From Amyelois transitella (taxonomy: Eukaryota; Arthropoda; Insecta; Lepidoptera; Pyralidae), in NCBI RefSeq assembly GCF_032362555.1, contig NC_083509.1:7773001-7837000 (forward strand): a stretch of 64,000 nt of DNA. Reading direction: 5' to 3'. Below, one piece after another: positions 58,336 through 64,000 of this stretch. Numbering within the stretch: position 1 is the first letter of the stretch; the number at the start of each line of letters is the position of its first letter. Both the position numbers and the translations under genes were made by a program. The notes under the pieces were generated by a model. That model was not told where the DNA came from and did not search any database. It was given only the letters and a program-made list of their open reading frames with translations.

Positions 58336-59262
58336 TATTATATTAATATTTCAAAATAAAAATGGTTTTTATTTTGAAATATTTATTGCAACCAATAATT
58401 GTGTAGTTAACGCCCATGTGAAACTACATTTCTATTTTTATTAATATATTACATTTACGTGATATACGATAGTCAATAGCATATCATATTTACATGTCCA
58501 AAACAAATACAGAATGCTTTGCCGGTATTAATTGTTAAAACAAACATTAAATATTTTGTTAGTTTTCGACTGAACGTTAATTTTATAACGCACGGTAACG
58601 GATGCAGACTGCTTTATTATTTCAATAACGATTCATTTCATATAGTTTTATTTTAATATAAAATGGTATGGCGCTGAAGGGTTACATTCGGTGCATTTTC
58701 AATAAAAGTTGTATTGATTTTAACTTGAAATATAAATTTTATAATATTTAGGAGATGAGATCATTATCAGATCTATAAATTATGCCATTCAGTTAGGAAA
58801 ATGCGCTTTATATGTATATTGTTTATCATTAAGTCATTCTTGTTATTGTAACACAATAAATAATACTCTGTATAAAGCAGTGACACAAGGTACTAACGTG
58901 TCAGCGGTTGAAGACGTGTGCAAACTGCCCCTGACGTAGATGGATGCCTACCCAGTGTGGCCGCGGGCTAAGAGACATATACCAACTAGTTTAATAGACA
59001 TGTTAAAGTACAATGTTACTAATATTATACATGCGAAACTTAGAAAAGATTTGTGAATATGTCCGTGTTTGTACTAATGTACTTTGCGGTAATATAGCTT
59101 AGACATTGGAATAACTTAATTGTTAAAATGTATAGAGATTTAAGGCGAAAGTAGTCGTGGGCAATAGCTAGTAAAATATATTTTCTTTTGAGAAAATAGG
59201 ACATAATTGAGGACACATAAATTATCTGCTTAAATGATGTTCATATGTGGTATATAAATAAA
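58336..59262. other. Gene-poor region with old repeat
   Basis: No gene. At about 59010-59175 ACTAATATTATACATGCGAA, TTTGTGAATATGTCCGTGTT and a GTGGGCAATAGCTAGT end follow the common lepidopteran repeat also seen at 48745. A GC-richer island lies at 58895-58980. Confidence 0.45.
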
Positions 59263-59330
59263 ATCATACATAAAATCATGTCTCTTTCCAGGGAGGGTAG
59301 GCAGGAACTTTCTCTTTCCACTTGTTCCCA
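59263..59330 (-). repeat. LINE 3'-end fragment
   Basis: CATACATAAAATCATGTCTC, CCAGGGAGGGTAGGCAGGAA and CTCTTTCCACTTG match the tail region of the LINE at 1089-1661. Confidence 0.75.
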
Positions 59331-59624
59331 CTTACAAATTCTGTAAGTACTTTTCTGTTCCTAATGTTTTTGGAGTGATTGTATCTGTTGTTTGACATTT
59401 GTGGTCCTTAACCGTTGGTTGATAGATATAATGCCCTTTAACCACACTAGTATCACATGGTTCATGATTTTATAAAAATATTCTTTGTCTGTTTGTTTTA
59501 TACAAATGTTTCCTAAGTAAACCGCTAATTCCATAAAATTTAAACATTCCTGAGATTATTTCTTCTGGATATACCTATTATTGCAAAGGCCGAGAACAGG
59601 ATGCTTTTTGACGTACATTTGTTT

Positions 59625-59722
59625 AAAATAGCTGAACGTGGCCATTAAGTCTTTTAAAGACTATGGCTCTGTCTACCCCGCAAGGGATATAGCCGTGACC
59701 ATATGTATGTATGTATGTTGTT
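59625..59722 (+). repeat. SINE-like copy, (TATG)-tail family
   Basis: AAATAGCTGAACGTGGCCAT, CTATGGCTCTGTCTACCCCG, AAGGGATATAGCCGTG and (TATG)3; well preserved but 5'-truncated. Confidence 0.85.
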
Positions 59723-60919
59723 TAAAAAGTTCCATCACTCAATTTATTTGCAAAATGTATAGTTACATACGCAATTACATGAGTTTGATATATCTATTTT
59801 AGTGTTGGGACACCAGTGGCACAGAAGGTGGTACGCTTCGCTAAGTGAGTGATCGGTGGGCGGCGCACTGTCCTCGTCCTGAAGATCCCTCAGTTATCAT
59901 GTGACGCAGGTGCTTTGAGGTTAACTGTCTTACATGTAATGTTCATGTGTTTGTTATACTAATTTGTTGTCTATGGCTTGATATAAATATAGAGTATTTG
60001 TTGAGTATCAATAAAAAAATGTGCATTCCGAGTTCTATCCCGGGCATGATTTGGAAGTTTATAAGCAATAATTTATTGTAAAACATAATTATCATTTCTT
60101 TTATTCATTTTTGTACACAAAATCATACAGGAGCAATAAAAATACGGAAATTAGCACAAAGGTGTTAATTATTTCAAAAGAAGTCCTTCCAGTAGACCCA
60201 TGAGAGGATCGTATCGTTGTTTCCCAATAACAGAAGAGCTTATGTTAGGGCTAGCTCACTTTCTGTCGTTTGTCCCATCGTACACATTTGTTTAGCTGTG
60301 ATATGCCAGATCTACCAAAAGATGCCTTCACCTATTTATTTCTCTTGGCTGGTAACAATTTCAACCCAATAACCGACATGTCGTCCGACCGATCGCCGGA
60401 TCAGTGGACAGGTGACGGCCGCTCGCGTAGGGACCAAGTGGCGTAAATAATTGATAAATTGCCACTGAGTCCCCGAAGTGACCCCCGACCCAAACTTGGA
60501 ATTTACGACCGTTTAATTGTAGCTTAATTCCCAACTAGTCTTAGCTCGGTGAAATATGGTTGGTCCGTGATGTTTGTCTGATTTAGATACAGCTGTAGGA
60601 TTCTAAAATATGGATTCTATCATATGTCAAGTAAATATTATAAATTCAAAGGTTAGTTTTGCGCCAAACCAATTTCGATGAACTTTATCTTTGAATAAGA
60701 AAAAAGTTGCTATTAGAAATTTTTCTTCAAATTTAATGTATTAATATGTATATTTTTGTCTTTATACTAATAGTTAATATCATGTTACTTGTCGCACTTA
60801 AGTAGATGAAATGATGAATGAAATATATCTCAATAAAATATAAAAACCATACAATATTTAATAAGTTCATAACTTTTCAAAATCAAATAAAAAGTATTAC
60901 TTGGTATAATCAAGTAGTA
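59723..60919. other. Gene-poor region, possible regulatory islands
   Basis: No supported gene. GC-rich islands lie at 59810-59900 and 60370-60500 (GACGGCCGCTCGCGTAGGG), with a TAATTGTAGCTTAATTCCC block after it. Confidence 0.4.
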
Positions 60920-61186
60920 CATACATACATACATACATATGGTCACGTCTATATCCCTTGCGGGGTAGACAGAGCCAACAGTCTTGAAAAGACTGAATGG
61001 CCACGTTCAGCTATTTGGCTTAATGATAGAACCGAGATTCAAATAGTGACAGGTTGCTAGCCCATCGCCTAAAAGAGGAATCCTAAGTTTATAAGCCTAT
61101 CCCTTAGTCGCCTTTTACGACATCCATGGGAAAGAGATGGAGTGGTCCTATTCTTTTTTGTAATAGTGCCGGGAACCACACGGCAC
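60920..61186 (-). mobile_element. Full-length (TATG)-tail SINE-like element, copy B
   Basis: A 267-bp antisense copy, from the (CATA)n tail to GTGCCGGGAACCACACGGCA. The 9-bp target duplication CAAGTAGTA lies at 60911-60919 and 61187-61195. It carries the complete 5' end, 4-6 bases longer than copy A at 26406-26664. Confidence 0.92.
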
Positions 61187-61195
61187 CAAGTAGTA

Positions 61196-62704
61196 GAATA
61201 AAAATTTATGTTCATTAGACAATAAATAGATTAAAATCATAATTAATGCTGCAAAAAACTTACTGGTAGACTGAGGCATCACTCAAAGATCTCTTTGTCC
61301 TGCCATGTGTGCACTTACAATTACTAATACACTTTATTGGCAACAAAATTGAGTGCTCCAAAACTATTAGGTGTCGCATAATAACTTCCTATAATTTATA
61401 CACTGAGCTAAAAGCAACTTGGATGAAACAACAACTACTAATCATATTAGCCTTATTAATTAGTTCCCCAAGCGTTGCTTTTGCCGAATGAAAATGTATG
61501 GTGGAAACTTGAAGGCAATGTATTGTGAATCTGCGAAGTTAGGCTTGTGACGTGAGGCGACTGCGAACAAACGATATGAAAATTGAGAAAATGTACCGCA
61601 TTTCAAATGTAGTCGTAGAATGTTTAAGTACAAAATATATATTGTTTGTTTGTGTTATATTTTTCTAAATACATTTAAAAATTTTATATTTCGCGTAGCA
61701 TTAATTTCGAATGTAAATATTTCATGTTGTGAACAAGAACAAGTTTTCCCGAAATCGACAATAGGAAGAAATGTGAACGTTACACAGATTTGCTTATATA
61801 AAAACTTGGTGATGGTGCAATTGGGACTGACGCCAGGAGGATAATAATGCTGATACACTTAAGTTGGATAAACACTTTGAATACTAACTTAACTCTTAAT
61901 ACCCCGTTCAGTTATGAAGCTTAAAATCTGTGCTCATATGATGAGGCTTTCACGCCAAATAGCTGAAACCACACGTAGGGAGCTGGATTACAACAAATTT
62001 ACCGATGGTTACGTTGTAAATTGAACCCGTCAGTCTGCGGTTTAATAACTGCGAGTTGCAACTATCACATGCACACAGAACTACTGTATTTCACGCTGAT
62101 TTAATTATGACCTTTGACGGCAGCCGATGGATGCCGGATTTATTAAAAAACGCTCGACCAGTTTTAATTAAAATACCATATAGGTTTAAACGGGAAATTT
62201 AATTTTGATCAAAAATTTTATCGCGCCGAAAAGAGTATTCATTATTGTGGAATTATTGATAATTCGTAATAATTTGTTCGTTTCGCGGTGTGCGGAATCA
62301 TGTTTCATTAAATACACATTATTATTTCTTTGCCATTTTGAATTGTATTTGGGATAAATAAAATTTATATTTTCAGTTTTAACCGCACCGGGTGTAAAAT
62401 ATGTATAATAAAATTACGATAACCGCTACCACGGAGTAAATAAACCTTAAGAGAAAACAGCTTACTATTGAAACAGTTTTCTATTTCACAGAAAGAAAAG
62501 TACAGTCGTCTATGTAAATGCAGCTTTATTCCTAATGAGCGGCCGCGAGTGGCCGCGGCGGTCGCAAGGCATGCGTGAAGCGCTGCGGGTGACGGCCGCC
62601 CGGCTCCCGGCGCGAATATTAATTTGCCAGCACATCGCCATCTCAGATGCAGACACGAAAATTATACGGATTGCTGTGTCATTATGTGATTGATTTCTTT
62701 CAGA
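61196..62704. other. Gene-poor region, possible regulatory islands
   Basis: No supported gene. At 62090-62290 the sequence has balanced composition with a TGACCTTTG nuclear-receptor-type half site and many TAAT cores. At 62525-62625 a very GC-rich block (GAGCGGCCGCGAGTGGCCGC) is followed directly by AT-rich DNA. Confidence 0.4.
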
Positions 62705-62800
62705 TGAATTACATACATACATACATACTACATACATACATCCTTTGTGGGGTAGACAGAGCCAACAGTCTTGAGAAGACTGATAGGGCACGTTTAGGCC
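62705..62800 (-). repeat. SINE-like copy, (TATG)-tail family, antisense
   Basis: Two runs of (CATA)n, then TTTGTGGGGTAGACAGAGCC, AACAGTCTTGAGAAGACTGA and AGGGCACGTTTAGGCC; 5'-truncated and fairly young. Confidence 0.85.
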
Positions 62801-63479
62801 ATCTCTTAGTTAAGCCATCTGCACTAATGTCACTGAAGGTCACGGTCACGAAATCCCAGTTTCGTAATTTCTCTCACGGCACTTTTGATAAATCCGTGTC
62901 AATAATTAGAAAAAATGTAAACAATAGTGAGCAAGGTCTTTAAGAATTATAGGCTTCTGTAGTAATTTAACTATATCATTGCACGCAATCGTTTTAACGA
63001 GTTCATCATCTGCTCAAAACCTAATGATAGCAATCATTTTAATAGCTAATCTCGTCTCACATAAAATACCTAATTCTGAAATGAGTTACTTACCGTTAGC
63101 TATATTAGTAAATATGTTTACGTGTGTAATCGTATATTAAATCGGGTGAAAGGAATTCATCCATTGAACTACACCAACTTTGGATTCATTGCAATGGTTT
63201 CATTAGACTGAATACTTATTGGTCTAAAACTATTATCTGAATCTGAATTCAATCATAAACTCATCCAGATGAACGTGATCTTTGAGCCTTTTCGAAACTT
63301 TTTGCTCTTACCATTTAATTTCTATTCTATACCCTTCATGCTTTGACCTTCATGAGAGATAAAGCCATGATATAAATAAATATTGGCAAGGGGTTACAAG
63401 ATATAGAATCAATCGAATCGCACCGCGTGTGTGTAGGTAACTACTGGATACCATATATACTTAACTACTATAACCAAGA
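62801..63479. other. Gene-poor region
   Basis: No supported gene. A very decayed SINE-like piece may lie at 63240-63300 (ATCCAGATGAACGTGATCTT). Confidence 0.4.
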
Positions 63480-63592
63480 TATACTTATAAACTTGGGATT
63501 CTTCTTTTAGGCGATGGGCTAGCAACTTTTCACTATTTGAATGTTAATTCTATCATTAAGCCAAATGGCTAAACGTGGCCTATCAGATGAAT
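63480..63592 (+). repeat. SINE-like copy, (TATG)-tail family, middle part
   Basis: ACTTGGGATTCTTCTTTTAG, GCGATGGGCTAGCAAC, TTCTATCATTAAGCCAAATG and AAACGTGGCCTATCAG match the middle of the family; the 3' end is lost. Confidence 0.8.
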
Positions 63593-64000
63593 TGATTGTT
63601 TAATAATAATAACTCATTTTTTGTAACAAGAAAACATAAAATATATAGAGCAATGCTATCCAACCGACTTTAGTAGTGTGTCTGTATGCAAACTAAAATA
63701 AATAACAAGCTGTTATATTCTTATAAAGGTGGTCATCGACACGACATCGATGATCCAAAACTCAAATTTTATTGGCTCAATGTATTTTATGTTACCTCCG
63801 TGAGGTCTAAACTACTGATGCTAGCCGTGCACAATAATAATCTTATCTTGTAAGCATACAATTAATCAAGTTTTATTGTAAAAATGGTATTAATTTTTTT
63901 TTAATACTTTTACATCAACCATGTTACAACAATTGGAAAATAAAATCAATTTATTTATACAACTAAAGATGACAATCAAACGCAAATTTGAACAATTTTG
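63593..64000. other. Intergenic, nothing recognised
   Basis: AT-rich end of the window, with no gene or repeat match. Confidence 0.5.

Noticed and set aside
62510-62943. Frames across the GC-rich block and SINE
   Set aside because: Both run through repeat sequence or composition-biased DNA without protein features.

Overview
The window looks like nuclear DNA of a moth or butterfly. Genes are split by short, AT-rich spliceosomal introns. The intergenic DNA is AT-rich and carries repeat families I recognise as typical of Lepidoptera: a SINE-like family with a (TATG)n tail, 5'-truncated non-LTR LINE ends with the same tail, a second tRNA-type SINE, a mariner element, and a very young BEL/Pao-type LTR element kept here only as a fossil. 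The species cannot be named from sequence alone.

Layout. The left 30 kb is gene-dense. From left to right it holds: the 3' part of a cytosolic carboxypeptidase gene (+, to 3476); a split gene for a secreted protein I do not recognise (-, 5741-7863); the LTR element (9033-11213); an unrecognised reading frame (-, 11479-11946); VMA21 (+) followed after only 23 bp by EXD1 (+); VPS36 (-, 15522-18602); histidyl-tRNA synthetase (+, 19331-25879, with a mariner transposon, a SINE and LINE pieces in its introns); and a single-exon gene for a secreted DUF4779-like His/Gly/Trp-rich protein (+, 29144-30418).

The right 33 kb (30.5-64 kb) has no protein gene I can support. It holds a convergent pair of intron-containing tRNA-Tyr genes near 47.2-47.8 kb plus a fragment of a third copy, many decayed repeats, and several compositionally distinct islands that could be regulatory. 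A long gene-poor stretch like this suits the flank or a large intron of a developmentally regulated gene, but that is inference.

The genes are mostly housekeeping: V-ATPase assembly (VMA21), ESCRT-II sorting (VPS36), translation (HARS, tRNA-Tyr), tubulin tail editing (carboxypeptidase) and the piRNA pathway (EXD1). The most unusual observations are: an in-frame 88-codon exon between the two halves of the HARS WHEP domain that looks like the GST-C-like domain of eEF1B; the nearly touching VMA21-EXD1 pair, which suggests one dicistronic transcript; an EXD1 whose first catalytic motif is altered; the inverted tRNA-Tyr pair; and several long, nearly perfect palindromes. Exon borders were set by eye from reading frame, phase and GT-AG (once GC-AG) sites.
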